Shown here: in pieces, positions 1 to 8,381 of the stretch | Position numbering within the stretch: the stretch's first letter is position 1 | Layout of the letters: every line of letters begins with the position of its first letter | Assembly: GCA_032229885.1 (NCBI GenBank) | Contig: JAVYAJ010000421.1 | Location: 1-13,608, forward strand | Reading direction: 5' to 3' | DNA length: 13,608 bases | Source: Anammoximicrobium sp032229885 | GTDB taxonomy: Bacteria; Planctomycetota; Planctomycetia; Pirellulales; Pirellulaceae | Made by a program: the position numbers and the translations under genes | Notes under the pieces: model-generated | Database searches by the model: none | Seen by the model: only the letters and a program-made list of their open reading frames with translations | Told to the model about the DNA's origin: nothing

Positions 1-159
1 AACTGCCGTTAGCCGCGATCTCTTTATTCGTATGATGCGTGGCCCTCTTCAATATTTCGTGGCCGATGTTTGGTTGCGGCTGCGGGCCGCGCTAGGAATT
101 CCCATCCGCGGCGGCCCAGTCAAGCCGGCCGTCCTGACCGGTCGCGTCGCGTGGGGGCA
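1..159. other. Window-edge sequence downstream of hoxW
   Basis: No coding region could be supported here. The stretch lies just past the hoxW stop codon on the minus strand. It holds an inverted repeat GGGCCGC (84-90) / GCGGCCC (111-117) whose loop contains the palindrome GGAATTCC. No run of T follows the stem on either strand, so I do not call it an intrinsic terminator. The operon could continue beyond the window, for example into hyp maturation genes, but nothing visible shows this. Confidence 0.4.
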
Positions 160-777
160 TCACGTCAGCCGTGCCGGCGACCGTGTTGTCTCACACAAAG
201 ACGCCGACCAAGCCTGTTGCGACGTATGGTTCGCAAGCAACCGCTGGATCCAGGCGATGGCCGGGGCGACGGCGGCAGCAACGGGCGGCGACAGGCGATG
301 GTCGGCGAGGTCGAAACACTGGCCGCCGACGGTCAGCAAGACAGCCTCGGGCGCGCGGCCATAGAGAGCCCGCGTCAGGCCGAGCAGTTGTTCGGGCCCG
401 AGCCTGTGGACCAAAGGCTCGGGCCCCCCCTCGCCCGCGTACACGCTTCGGCAGGCCAGCGCTCCGGCCGGCTGGTCCACCGCGGCGTCGATGAAGATCA
501 CGCGTTCGACCGCGGCCAGATCGGCGGCCAGTTCGGGGACGAGCTGATGACATGTGCTCAGCGCGACGGACGCCGGATCAGCCGCCGTCTCGATGCCCGC
601 CTCGACGCCTGCGTCAACCGTCGCGTCGACCATCGCGTCGCGATCGCGCCGCAGACGTTCGACGACCAACGGCCCAAAGGCGTCGTCGCCGCGCAGCGGG
701 TTGCCATAGCCGACGATCAGGATTCGCCCGATGGGGCGCGCGGCCGGCCTCGACGGGTCAATCGCGTTGCAGTTCAT
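160..777 (-). CDS. hoxW: HoxW, [NiFe]-hydrogenase maturation endopeptidase
   Basis: This 205-residue protein belongs to the hydrogenase maturation protease family (HybD/HyaD/HoxW). Family members cut the C-terminal extension off the large subunit, here HoxH, once nickel is in place, and act in the cytoplasm. The N-terminal signature GYGNPLRGDD (residues 23-32) is intact. Acidic and His residues at the expected places (D31/D32, D98 in FIDAA, H124) are candidate nickel-sensing ligands. I chose the ATG at 777 because the family signature starts soon after it and an AAGGG-type ribosome site precedes it. The open frame does extend to 846, inside hoxH. The start overlaps the hoxH stop by 20 bp, which suggests translational coupling. 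Residues 50-70 (DATVDAGVEAG and onward) look like a low-complexity insertion between the signature and the CHQLVPELA segment. The last 25 residues resemble no conserved part of the family. The assignment to HoxW rests on both motifs and operon position. Confidence 0.9.
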   Translation of the reverse strand: MNCNAIDPSRPAARPIGRILIVGYGNPLRGDDAFGPLVVERLRRDRDAMVDATVDAGVEAGIETAADPASVALSTCHQLVPELAADLAAVERVIFIDAAVDQPAGALACRSVYAGEGGPEPLVHRLGPEQLLGLTRALYGRAPEAVLLTVGGQCFDLADHRLSPPVAAAVAPAIAWIQRLLANHTSQQAWSASLCETTRSPARLT

Positions 778-2191
778 CGACGATCCGCCCTTCGGCGTCG
801 CGCAGCTCGACGCGCAGCGGCATCTGGCCAACGGCGTGCGACGCACAGCTTAGACAGGGATCGTAACAGCGGATGAGCGCTTCGACCCGGTTCAACATGC
901 CTTCGCGCAGCCGATTTCCCTCGACGTATCGCTCGGCAACCTGTTTGACGCCCCGATTCATCGCCAGGTTGTTGTGCCCGGTGGCGATGATCAGGTTCAT
1001 CCAGGTCATCAATCCCTGGTCGTCGATGCGATAGTGATGGATCAACATGCCGCGCGGCGCCTCGGACATCCCGATGCCTTCGTCCTGGTTGCTGCGGGCG
1101 CGGGCCCGCACGCGGCTGTCCAGGGTCTGCGGGTCTCGCAGCAGGCGATCGATGGTCTCCAGGGCGAAGATGATCTCGACCAACCGCGCATAATGGTAGT
1201 GAAAGCTGCTGGCCACCGGCTGGCAATCTTGCAACGTGCGAAACTCGGCCAGCGCGACGTCGGCCAGCGGCGTCCCGCAGCGGTCGCAGTTGTTCAACCG
1301 AGCCAACGGGCCGACGCGATACATGCCCGCCGGATAGCCCTGCGGCTTGTAGTAGGGGAACTTCATGTACGAGTACGGCTCGACCGCTTCGCCAATCACC
1401 CGCTCGTACTCGTCGGGCGGCACCATGTCCGCGACGATGTTTCCCGCCGCGTCCTTGATGCGCAGCAGCCCGTCGTAGTGTTCGAGGTCGCCGCGCGGCG
1501 TGACGAGACTCAGGAACAGCGAGGGGAAGTTGCCGAAATGGCGGGCTTCCTCCGCGAACTGGCCGACCAGCTCTTTGAAAAAGCCGTACGTCTGGCGGGC
1601 GATCCGCATGCCGTCTGGGATCAGTTCGAGCATGGCGTCGCGTTTGGCTTCGCTCAGCGGCTCGCTGACCCCGCCGGGGACGATCCAGCCGGGATGAATT
1701 CGCTTGCCCCCCAGAATCTCGATGATCATCTGGCCGATCTGCCTGAGCCGAATTCCGCCCTTGGCCAGTTCGGGATGCTGCTGCATCAGGCCGAAGATGT
1801 TTCGCTCCGCCGGATCGCTATCCCAGCCCAAGAGGAGATCCGGCGACGACAGATGGAAGAACGAGAGCGCATGAGACTGCAGCAACTGGGCCAGATTCAC
1901 GATTCGCCGCAGCTTGACCGCCGCCGGCGGGATCGACACGCTCAGCAACTGGTCGCACGCCTTGGACGAGGCGATTTGATGGCTGACCGGACAGATCCCG
2001 CAGGTCCGCGCCGTCAGCGCCGGCATCTCGCGGTACGGTCGGCCCTCGCAGAACTTTTCGAAGCCCCGATATTGCGTCAGGTGGAATCGGGCATCCTCGA
2101 CTTGACCGGCGTCGTCCAGATCGATGGTGATCCGGGCGTGGCCTTCGATGCGCGTGACCGGGTCGATAATCAGGGTGCGATTGGCGGCCAT
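758..2191 (-). CDS. hoxH: HoxH, [NiFe]-hydrogenase large (catalytic) subunit
   Basis: This 477-residue protein is the large subunit of a bidirectional NAD-linked [NiFe]-hydrogenase. It holds the Ni-Fe(CN)2CO site that splits or forms H2. The N-terminal motif is RTCGICPVSH (C64, C67) and the C-terminal motif is DPCLSCASH (C446, C449, H452); these four cysteines bind the metals. After H452 come 25 residues, the size expected for the extension removed by HoxW, so the gene encodes the unprocessed precursor. The start at 2191 gives the family-typical N-terminus MAANRTLIIDPVTRIEGHA. AGGA overlapping the hoxY stop serves as the ribosome site, and only 8 bp separate the genes. The frame is open further upstream to 2479, but that part lies inside hoxY and has no hydrogenase similarity. 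The presence of HoxE, HoxF, HoxU and HoxW places the enzyme in group 3d. The cytoplasm is the expected location. Confidence 0.97.
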   Translation of the reverse strand: MAANRTLIIDPVTRIEGHARITIDLDDAGQVEDARFHLTQYRGFEKFCEGRPYREMPALTARTCGICPVSHQIASSKACDQLLSVSIPPAAVKLRRIVNLAQLLQSHALSFFHLSSPDLLLGWDSDPAERNIFGLMQQHPELAKGGIRLRQIGQMIIEILGGKRIHPGWIVPGGVSEPLSEAKRDAMLELIPDGMRIARQTYGFFKELVGQFAEEARHFGNFPSLFLSLVTPRGDLEHYDGLLRIKDAAGNIVADMVPPDEYERVIGEAVEPYSYMKFPYYKPQGYPAGMYRVGPLARLNNCDRCGTPLADVALAEFRTLQDCQPVASSFHYHYARLVEIIFALETIDRLLRDPQTLDSRVRARARSNQDEGIGMSEAPRGMLIHHYRIDDQGLMTWMNLIIATGHNNLAMNRGVKQVAERYVEGNRLREGMLNRVEALIRCYDPCLSCASHAVGQMPLRVELRDAEGRIVDELQRD

Positions 2192-2199
2192 GCGTTGTC

Positions 2200-2738
2200 C
2201 TACGCTCCAAAACGGGTGACGAGCAGCGGGTTCGGCGTCCGGCCCGCGATCAGTTCGGTCAGCACGAACCAGATCGCGTTGGCCGACGGGGGACATCCCG
2301 GGACATACAAATCGACCGGAACGACGGCGTGCAACGGCCGCACGGGCTCGACCAGCTTGGGCACGCGATCCGTCGGCCACTGCGGATTGACCTGGACGTT
2401 TTCCACATAGGCGCGGTCCATCACCGCCGCCAACGGAAACAGATTCCGCATCGACGGCACGTTGCCACAGACCGCGCAATCGCCCAGGCTGATCAGATAA
2501 CGGCAGTGGCGCCGGAACAGGTGGGCCTTCGCCACATCGTCCTCGCTGCTGACCGCGCCCTCCAAGATCCCGATATCGACCGTGTCGGGCAAGACCTTCG
2601 AGTCGACCAGCGGGCTGTACACGAACTTGACCTTGTCCATCAATTCGACCAGCCGATCGTCGATGTCCAGAAACGACATGTGGCAGCCGGAACAGCCGTC
2701 GAGCCAGGCGGTCGCCACGGTGATTTTCGGGTTGTCGC

Positions 2739-2742
<4 letters not shown>
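2200..2742 (-). CDS. hoxY: HoxY, [NiFe]-hydrogenase small subunit
   Basis: This 180-residue protein is the small subunit that pairs with HoxH and carries the proximal [4Fe-4S] cluster, passing electrons between the Ni-Fe site and the diaphorase. The four probable ligands are visible: C17 and C20 in DGCSGCHMSFLDID, one of C89/C92 in LGDCAVCGN, and C150 in PGCPPS. It is short and lacks a Tat signal and the extra cluster domain of membrane-bound uptake hydrogenases, as expected for a cytoplasmic HoxY. I chose a GTG start at 2742 because it gives the normal family length and forms a 4-bp GTGA overlap with the hoxU stop. A GAGG site lies 9 bp upstream, inside hoxU. The longer frame upstream, reaching 3339, is a shadow of hoxU. 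Confidence 0.95.
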
Positions 2743-3467
<725 letters not shown>

Positions 3468-3621
3468 GCGTCGTCCTCCTCCCGTGAGCGGCTCGTGTCG
3501 CGTCGTGGTCCGTCCTTCTCCCTCGGTTCGGCCGTCGATCCCGGCCCGTGATCGCGCCCCGGCCGTCGAGCGCTGTTGTGCGCGGCGGCCGCGACGCAAC
3601 GCCCGCTCGGCGCGTGGCGCG
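3468..3621 (-). other. 154-bp hoxF-hoxU intercistronic gap
   Basis: This is the only sizeable gap within an operon whose other junctions overlap or are under 10 bp apart. It is extremely G+C-rich, has no T-tract for a terminator, and ends in the strong GGAGGAGG ribosome site of hoxU. One minus-strand frame is open throughout and in phase with hoxU, so a longer HoxU cannot be excluded from sequence alone. The encoded Arg/Ala-rich residues look like frame noise in GC-rich DNA. Confidence 0.5.
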
Positions 3622-5385
3622 CTAGGTCGGCGCGTGATCGACGGCGTCGGACGCCCCGTTGCCGTCAGACTCGGCGCCATCGCCAGGTCCAGCGTTGTCG
3701 CCAGGCCCAGCGCTGTCGCCAGACGCCACGCCGCCGGACGCGACAACTCCGCTCAGCGCAGCCGCCCGGGTTTCGCCCGGGTTGTTATAATCCGTAAGCC
3801 GGTCCTCGTATTCGCGGCGGAAATAGCGGAGCGTGCTGAGCACGGGGTTCGGCGCGGTCTGTCCCAGCCCGCACAGACTGGTCCGTTGCACGACTTCGCA
3901 GAGGTCTCCGAGCAAGGCCAGATCGGCCCGCGAGCCCTGTCCTTTGGCGATCTTGTCCAACAGGCTGTGCAACTGGTACGTCCCCATGCGACACGGTACA
4001 CACTTGCCGCAGGACTCGATCATGCAGAATTCCATGAAGTACCGGGCGACGTCGACCATGGATGACGACTCGTCCATCACGATCATGCCGCCCGAGCCCA
4101 TCATCGAACCGGCCTCGCGCAACGTGTCGTAGTCCACGGGCAAGTCCAAAAACTGCTTCGGCAGACAGCCACCGGACGGACCGCCCGTCTGCACCGCTTT
4201 GAACGTGCGTCCTTCGGGCACGCCGCCGCCGATGTCCTGAATGATCTCTCGTAGAGGCGTTCCCATCGGGACTTCGATCAATCCTGTGTTCTTGATGCGG
4301 CCAGCCAGCGCAAAGACCTTGGTGCCCTTGGATTTCTCGGTCCCGATCTGTGCGAACCACTCGCCTCCGCGGCGGACGATGGTCGGGATGTTGGCAAATG
4401 TTTCGACGTTGTTGATCAGCGTCGGGTGGCCCCAGAGTCCCGATTCCGCCGGGTAGGGCGGCCGTGGCTGCGGCTGGCTGCGCTCGCCCTCGACCGACTG
4501 CATCAAAGCGGTCTCCTCGCCACAGACAAACGCCCCCGCCCCCAACCGCAATTCGATTTCCAGACCGAACCGCGTGTCGCAGATGTTCGATCCCAGCAAC
4601 CGCTTGCGCACCGCCTGCCGCAGGGCGGTCTTCAACCGGTCGATGGCCAGCGGATACTCGGCTCGCAGGTAGACATAGCCTCGGCTGGCGCCCACGGCAT
4701 ACGCGGCGAGCGCCATGCCTTCGAGCACCCGATGCGGGTCCGATTCGAGCACCGCGCGATCCATGAACGCGCCGGGATCGCCTTCGTCCGCGTTGCAGAT
4801 CACGTACTTCAAGCCGGCCGGCATCTTGGCCACCGTGGACCACTTCAGCCCGACCGGATAGCCTCCGCCGCCGCGGCCGCGCAGGCCGCTGATCTCGACC
4901 TCGCGCAACACTTCGCTGGGCGTCATCTCGGTCAACGCCGTCACCAACGCACGATAGCCGTCGGCTGCGATATAGTCATTGATGTCCTCGGGGTCGATCA
5001 CGCCCGAGTTTTCCAGGACGATCTTGTGCTGTCGATGAAAGAACGGGATGTCCGTCGGACACTGCAGCCGCGGCGCCGGCTCCGCGCCGATGCTCGTGAC
5101 CAGCTCGGCGGCGTCCTCCTCGGTGACGTTCTGGTACAACACGGGCGCCGCCTGAGACTTCGAGCGAATCTCGACCAGCGGACCGGCCGAGCACAGCCCC
5201 AAGCAGCCCACGGATTTGACCCGGACGTCGTCTCGGCCCGCGAGGCGCTGGTTCAATCCCTTCAGCACAGGCCCAGCGCCCGATGATTGGCAACTGGCCG
5301 CCATACAGACACGAACAGAGTGCCTACAGGACTCGTCAGCGGCTCGAACCTCGGACGCAACTTCGTCGAGTTGGTCAAGATTCAT
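3622..5385 (-). CDS. hoxF: HoxF, NADH-binding FMN diaphorase subunit
   Basis: This 587-residue protein is the flavoprotein that exchanges electrons with NAD(H). Residues about 20-100 form a thioredoxin-like [2Fe-2S] domain (C27, C32, C61, C65). The NuoF-like core follows: the nucleotide-binding glycine loop GLRGRGGGGYPVGLKW (168-183), the FMN-binding segment NADEGDPGAF (199-208), and the [4Fe-4S] motif ESCGKCVPCRMG (C459, C462, C465) with C505. All expected ligands are present. The ATG at 5385 overlaps the hoxE stop by 11 bp and is preceded by GAGGTG; the longer open frame to 5520 is a hoxE shadow. After the conserved end near residue 535 there is an unusual tail of about 50 residues rich in Gly, Ala, Ser and Asp, partly encoded by an 18-bp tandem repeat. 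The core is confidently HoxF; the tail has no assigned role. Confidence 0.97.
   Translation of the reverse strand: MNLDQLDEVASEVRAADESCRHSVRVCMAASCQSSGAGPVLKGLNQRLAGRDDVRVKSVGCLGLCSAGPLVEIRSKSQAAPVLYQNVTEEDAAELVTSIGAEPAPRLQCPTDIPFFHRQHKIVLENSGVIDPEDINDYIAADGYRALVTALTEMTPSEVLREVEISGLRGRGGGGYPVGLKWSTVAKMPAGLKYVICNADEGDPGAFMDRAVLESDPHRVLEGMALAAYAVGASRGYVYLRAEYPLAIDRLKTALRQAVRKRLLGSNICDTRFGLEIELRLGAGAFVCGEETALMQSVEGERSQPQPRPPYPAESGLWGHPTLINNVETFANIPTIVRRGGEWFAQIGTEKSKGTKVFALAGRIKNTGLIEVPMGTPLREIIQDIGGGVPEGRTFKAVQTGGPSGGCLPKQFLDLPVDYDTLREAGSMMGSGGMIVMDESSSMVDVARYFMEFCMIESCGKCVPCRMGTYQLHSLLDKIAKGQGSRADLALLGDLCEVVQRTSLCGLGQTAPNPVLSTLRYFRREYEDRLTDYNNPGETRAAALSGVVASGGVASGDSAGPGDNAGPGDGAESDGNGASDAVDHAPT
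3680..3722. repeat. 18-bp tandem repeat inside the hoxF 3' end
   Basis: Two copies of an 18-bp unit (3680-3697 and 3698-3715, starting TCGCCAGG and differing at two positions) are followed by a partial third at 3716-3722. They lie in frame within hoxF and encode repeated Gly-Asp-x-Ala-Gly-Pro units of the C-terminal tail. This looks like replication-slippage expansion of a non-conserved tail. Confidence 0.8.
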
Positions 5386-5881
5386 GATCCAGCACCTCTT
5401 CGAGCTTCTGCAACAAATCGTCGATCGTCTGCTTGCCCAACATGGCGCCATCCAACACGGCGGCCGGAGCCAAACCACACGCGCCGACGCACCGCGCGCT
5501 GACCACCGACAGCAGACCATCGGCCGTGGTCTCGCCCGCCTGCACCTGATACCGTTGTTCGAGCCCCTGCACCAGATCGCCGGCGCCCTTGATATAACAC
5601 GCCGTCCCCGTGCAGATGACGCACGTGTGCCGCCCTTTGGGCTTGAGCGTGAACAGGTGATAGAACGTTGCGACCCCGTACACCTTGCTCAACGGCAGAC
5701 TGAGCGCTTGGGCGACGAACTGCATCGCCGGATCGTCGATATACCCAAAGGCGCCCTGGACCGTGTGCAGCGTCTCGATCAACGCGTGGCCGGCGTAGCC
5801 GTTGCGACGCATGGTGAGGTCCACCATTTTCCAACGGCTGTCCGCGCTAGGGAGTTCCGGCTTGAGTCGTTTCACGGCCAT
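5375..5881 (-). CDS. hoxE: HoxE, [2Fe-2S] diaphorase-associated subunit (NuoE-like)
   Basis: This 168-residue protein is the first gene of the hox operon. It is a thioredoxin-like [2Fe-2S] protein related to complex I NuoE, and in HoxEFUYH enzymes it belongs to the diaphorase module. The cluster ligands are visible as CTGTAC (C90, C95) and CVGAC (C131, C135). The segment from GYIDD through VYGVATFYHLF (residues 47-77) is typical of the NuoE fold. The ATG at 5881 is preceded by GGAG seven bases upstream and gives a normal length; the frame is open to 6079, but that extension is Arg-rich and unconserved. The stop overlaps the hoxF start by 11 bp. Presence of a separate hoxE resembles the cyanobacterial type of operon, not the HoxFUYH-only arrangement of Ralstonia. 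Confidence 0.95.
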   Translation of the reverse strand: MAVKRLKPELPSADSRWKMVDLTMRRNGYAGHALIETLHTVQGAFGYIDDPAMQFVAQALSLPLSKVYGVATFYHLFTLKPKGRHTCVICTGTACYIKGAGDLVQGLEQRYQVQAGETTADGLLSVVSARCVGACGLAPAAVLDGAMLGKQTIDDLLQKLEEVLDHES

Positions 5882-6077
5882 GGACTGCTCCAGATGGATT
5901 GCTCTAGATGCCCTCGCCTCAGGACTCGCCCGCGTCGCACCGACGGAACCGACCGCACGCCGAACAGGCGAGCTTTGAGCAGGCGAGCCTTCGCGGCGCT
6001 CGTCCGTGCGATCCCGACCGGCGCCGTGACGAGCCAGACCGCCGAGATCCCGCGACCGACTTGGTCGAGTGCGCGGC

Positions 6078-6106
6078 ATTATACACGGGAAACGCTCGCC
6101 GCGAAA
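6078..6106 (-). promoter_or_regulatory. Possible sigma70-type promoter of the hox operon
   Basis: On the minus strand a perfect TATAAT (6083 down to 6078) stands out in very GC-rich DNA. At a 17-bp spacing the -35 position reads TTTCGC, which is only a weak match. Transcription would start near 6071, leaving a 5' leader of about 190 bases before hoxE. It lies just past the terminator of the preceding gene, a sensible place for an operon promoter. The call depends on the -10 box alone. Confidence 0.3.
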
Positions 6107-6116
6107 GGTGGCCCGC

Positions 6117-6170
6117 GCAAACGAAAACGAGACTGGCCGCCTGCCCCCCCGAGGAGACGACCAGTCTCGT
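6117..6170 (-). terminator. Intrinsic terminator downstream of the BBP7 gene
   Basis: A perfect 10-bp inverted repeat (ACGAGACTGG, 6127-6136, against CCAGTCTCGT, 6161-6170) encloses a 24-base G/C-rich loop. Read on the minus strand, the stem is followed directly by TTTTCGTTTG, an adequate U-tract. It sits about 54 bases after the BBP7 stop and separates that gene from the hox operon. Confidence 0.75.
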
Positions 6171-6223
6171 GTGCTTCGACAAGTTGTACGCTCCGCGGCT
6201 CGCGCCCGGCCGAAACGATCGGG

Positions 6224-7639
6224 TTACAACCGCAGCGTCACGCCCACCGTCAGTCCCTGCAACCAAAGGCTCGAATCGGTGATGCCGGCGAAGCCGGGAT
6301 GGTTGCCGCCCGACGGATCCAAGGGCTGCCCGAGCCACTGGCTGGAATTGACCATCGGCAGCCCGTTCGGCCCCGTTTCGATTTGCTCGCCGGCCAACGC
6401 CAGACTGCTCCAGTACATCAGGTCGTATCCGAGCGTCAGCTCGGCGTTCGGGGTCAGACGAAAGGTCAGTTTGATCTCGGCCTCGGGGATCACGGCAAAC
6501 TTGTCTTGCTCGTATACGCCGATGTTCGTCGGCAGAGCCAGGACGCCGCCGTTATAGATCGCATTATTGCCGCCCGCGTCGGTCAGCACCGATCGACCTG
6601 CGATGCTGACGACTTCGTTCATATTGCCCATGCCCACTTTGGCCAACACCGAGAGCGTCACCGGCCCCTGTCCGATCTCGCCCAGCAGGCCCAACGTGCC
6701 GCCGTGGAACTTGTTCTCGGTGCTGAAAACATCCTCGACCGCCAGGCGGCGAGCGAAAATCGCTGGCGTAAAGTCCGTCGTGTGCGAGATCCCCAGACTG
6801 TCGTCGATCCGCGTGAACTGGTAGCCGCCGACCAAGTCGAGCCGTCGTCCCGGAGCACAGTATAACAGGTATCGCAGATACGCCTCGGCGCCCAACACGT
6901 CCGTGTGCGTGACCGCGCTGATGTCGCCGGCCAACGTGAACACCTGCGGGCCGAACGTCTCTTGGCCTGCGACCACGAACGAAGCCGGCCCAGGGCCGCC
7001 CGAGGCCGGCCATGTCTCCCAGATCGGCCGCGCCAGCACGGGATTCCCGTTGGCGTTCGAGGCGGCATGGAAACCGATCGTCTCGGTCTGGACCCCGAAC
7101 AACCGGCCACCCACGCCGAGTCGCTCGTTTGGATCCAGCCAGCCGCCGAACGATAGCTTGCCGCCCGCCTGGACGCCGCCGTCGACATCGTCCCCGCCGA
7201 ACAGGATGCGCGCCCCCGGCAGGATCCCGTCGACGCCCGGCGGACTGGTCGTCACCAACGGCGGCAGATGACGGCCTTGCAGCCAGGTATGCATGTATTC
7301 GACGCTGACCCACGGGCTGAACACGTACTGACCGTCTGCCTGCCCTCGCTTGCCCGCGGCCCCTTTGCCGTCGCCTTTGACGCTCCGGCGGTACTCCGAC
7401 GCTTGCGCCGCTGAAGAATCCTGCCAATAGGCGGGCGTCGCGCTTGGCAGACCGGGTGGCGGCACGAGATCGGAATCGTCTCCGATATAGCCGCTGTAAC
7501 TAGCCTCCGTCCCAAAACCGCGAAGCTGAGAAAACGGAGATTCTCCGCTGTTCGCCGGCGGACTCTGCGCGCCGACTTGAGATGTCCCCATCGCAAAGAT
7601 GAGCATTGCGACCGCTAATGTTGTGCTTGCTGATCTCAT
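6224..7639 (-). CDS. BBP7 family outer-membrane beta-barrel protein
   Basis: This 471-residue protein looks like a planctomycete BBP7-family outer-membrane beta-barrel protein, whose exact function is not known. Residues 1-24 form a Sec signal peptide with likely cleavage at VGA|QS. Residues about 25-107 are Pro/Gly/Ser-rich and poorly ordered. The barrel starts near residue 108 with WVSVEYMHTWLQGRHLPPLV, which resembles the opening strand and following LPPLVTT segment of BBP7 proteins. Gly- and aromatic-rich alternating segments follow, and the end LWLQGLTVGVTLRL resembles the closing strand of this family. I chose the ATG at 7639 because it begins a clean signal peptide; the frame is open to 7735. 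The ribosome site is weak (AGGGGA about 14 bases upstream). It is monocistronic, with its own terminator. I see no functional link to the hydrogenase. Confidence 0.8.
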   Translation of the reverse strand: MRSASTTLAVAMLIFAMGTSQVGAQSPPANSGESPFSQLRGFGTEASYSGYIGDDSDLVPPPGLPSATPAYWQDSSAAQASEYRRSVKGDGKGAAGKRGQADGQYVFSPWVSVEYMHTWLQGRHLPPLVTTSPPGVDGILPGARILFGGDDVDGGVQAGGKLSFGGWLDPNERLGVGGRLFGVQTETIGFHAASNANGNPVLARPIWETWPASGGPGPASFVVAGQETFGPQVFTLAGDISAVTHTDVLGAEAYLRYLLYCAPGRRLDLVGGYQFTRIDDSLGISHTTDFTPAIFARRLAVEDVFSTENKFHGGTLGLLGEIGQGPVTLSVLAKVGMGNMNEVVSIAGRSVLTDAGGNNAIYNGGVLALPTNIGVYEQDKFAVIPEAEIKLTFRLTPNAELTLGYDLMYWSSLALAGEQIETGPNGLPMVNSSQWLGQPLDPSGGNHPGFAGITDSSLWLQGLTVGVTLRL

Positions 7640-8273
7640 GGTTAAAATCCGCTTCCCCTGAGTCTTCGATTCCACCCTAACCACTAGATCGACTGGCATT
7701 GTCCGAATTTTCAAAAGATTCAATACGCCAGGCATATGCTGCGCAGATTGCCAATTTTAAAGATGAGCCACCGGCTGTTCCCTCGAGGTGTTCACGAGCC
7801 TACAGCCAGCGCGAAGCGCAACTGACGAAGGGCAATCGATTTATGCAGTATTCGATCGACCATGATCTGCGGCCGGAAACGCGGACGAGGGGACTGTATG
7901 GCGCGTTGCCGTGAACTCGCTCGGATCACGCACAGGCCCGTACGGATCATCGGTACGCAGGACATGACCGGCGGTAAAGGTGACAAACTCAATTGCTCGC
8001 GGCACACTTGCCAAGGCTGGATCCCGCGCGCGACCGTCCGGGCCTGGACCAGCCAGCCCTGACGTCGTAGGGCCAGTGTCGTATCCCCAGCACGATCGCC
8101 CGGGCCTTGTTGGACCAGCTTTGGGATGCGATACTTGAATCTTCGGCTTGTTTCGAGCGCCTTCGGCCAGACCCGCAACGCCAGATGCGTTCACCGTTGC
8201 GGGGCATCGCATCCGCAGCCGGCCCGGGAGACGCATGGCTCGAACGCACCGCTGGCTGCACAAAAGACGGCCT
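7640..8273. other. 634-bp region without a convincing gene
   Basis: Between the BBP7 start and the tRNA I found no supported coding region. Open frames on both strands here (up to about 146 residues) have no recognisable motif, and some run antisense through the tRNA. The left part (about 7670-7765) is clearly more A/T-rich than its surroundings and probably contains the BBP7 promoter, but no good -35/-10 pair was found. A strong hairpin at 8172-8203 is listed separately. Confidence 0.5.
8172..8203. repeat. Perfect 9-bp inverted repeat upstream of the tRNA
   Basis: CCCGCAACG (8172-8180) pairs with CGTTGCGGG (8195-8203) across a 14-base loop. No T-tract follows on either strand, so it is not an ordinary terminator. 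It lies about 70 bp upstream of the tRNA-Arg. It could be a structured leader or a REP-like unit; nothing else indicates its role. Confidence 0.5.
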
Positions 8274-8347
8274 GCGCCCATAGCTCAGCTGGATAGAGCA
8301 GCGGACTTCTAATCCGCAGGTCGTAGGTTCGAATCCTACTGGGCGTG
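8274..8347 (+). tRNA. trnR: tRNA-Arg (anticodon TCT)
   Basis: A 74-nt cloverleaf is readable by eye. The acceptor arm GCGCCCA pairs with TGGGCGT, including a G-U pair at the 1:72 position. The D arm contains GCTCAGCTGGATAGAGC. The anticodon stem GCGGA/TCCGC holds the loop CTTCTAA, giving anticodon TCT at 8308-8310, which reads AGA (and AGG by wobble). The T arm is GTAGG-TTCGAAT-CCTAC, followed by discriminator G. The CCA end is not encoded. An intrinsic terminator follows about 35 bases later. No copy of the tRNA 3' end is repeated in the window, so there is no sign of an integrated element. Confidence 0.95.
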
Positions 8348-8381
8348 CTTTTTGCAAACCGTTATGTAAACAGGCTTTACG

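Larger units (their letters stand above)
5882..6223. other. Intergenic region between hoxE and the BBP7 gene
   Basis: This 342-bp stretch separates two genes of the same strand. It holds the intrinsic terminator of the upstream BBP7 gene and a possible hox promoter, both listed separately. It also holds a short imperfect direct repeat near the hoxE start: on the minus strand CATCTAGAGCA is followed closely by CATCTGGAGCA, the second containing the hoxE ribosome site. Around 5965-5991 the octamer AGGCGAGC occurs twice. No gene was supported. Confidence 0.5.

Noticed and set aside
84..117. Terminator after hoxW
   Set aside because: A 7-bp stem exists, but no T-tract follows on the minus strand.
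974..2410. Long plus-strand open frame (478 codons)
   Set aside because: It lies antisense to hoxH and hoxY, whose motifs are unmistakable; its translation shows no domain. It arises from GC-rich codon use.
2192..2479. N-terminal extension of HoxH inside hoxY
   Set aside because: The conserved HoxH N-terminus starts at 2191 with its own ribosome site; the extension is hoxY read in another frame.
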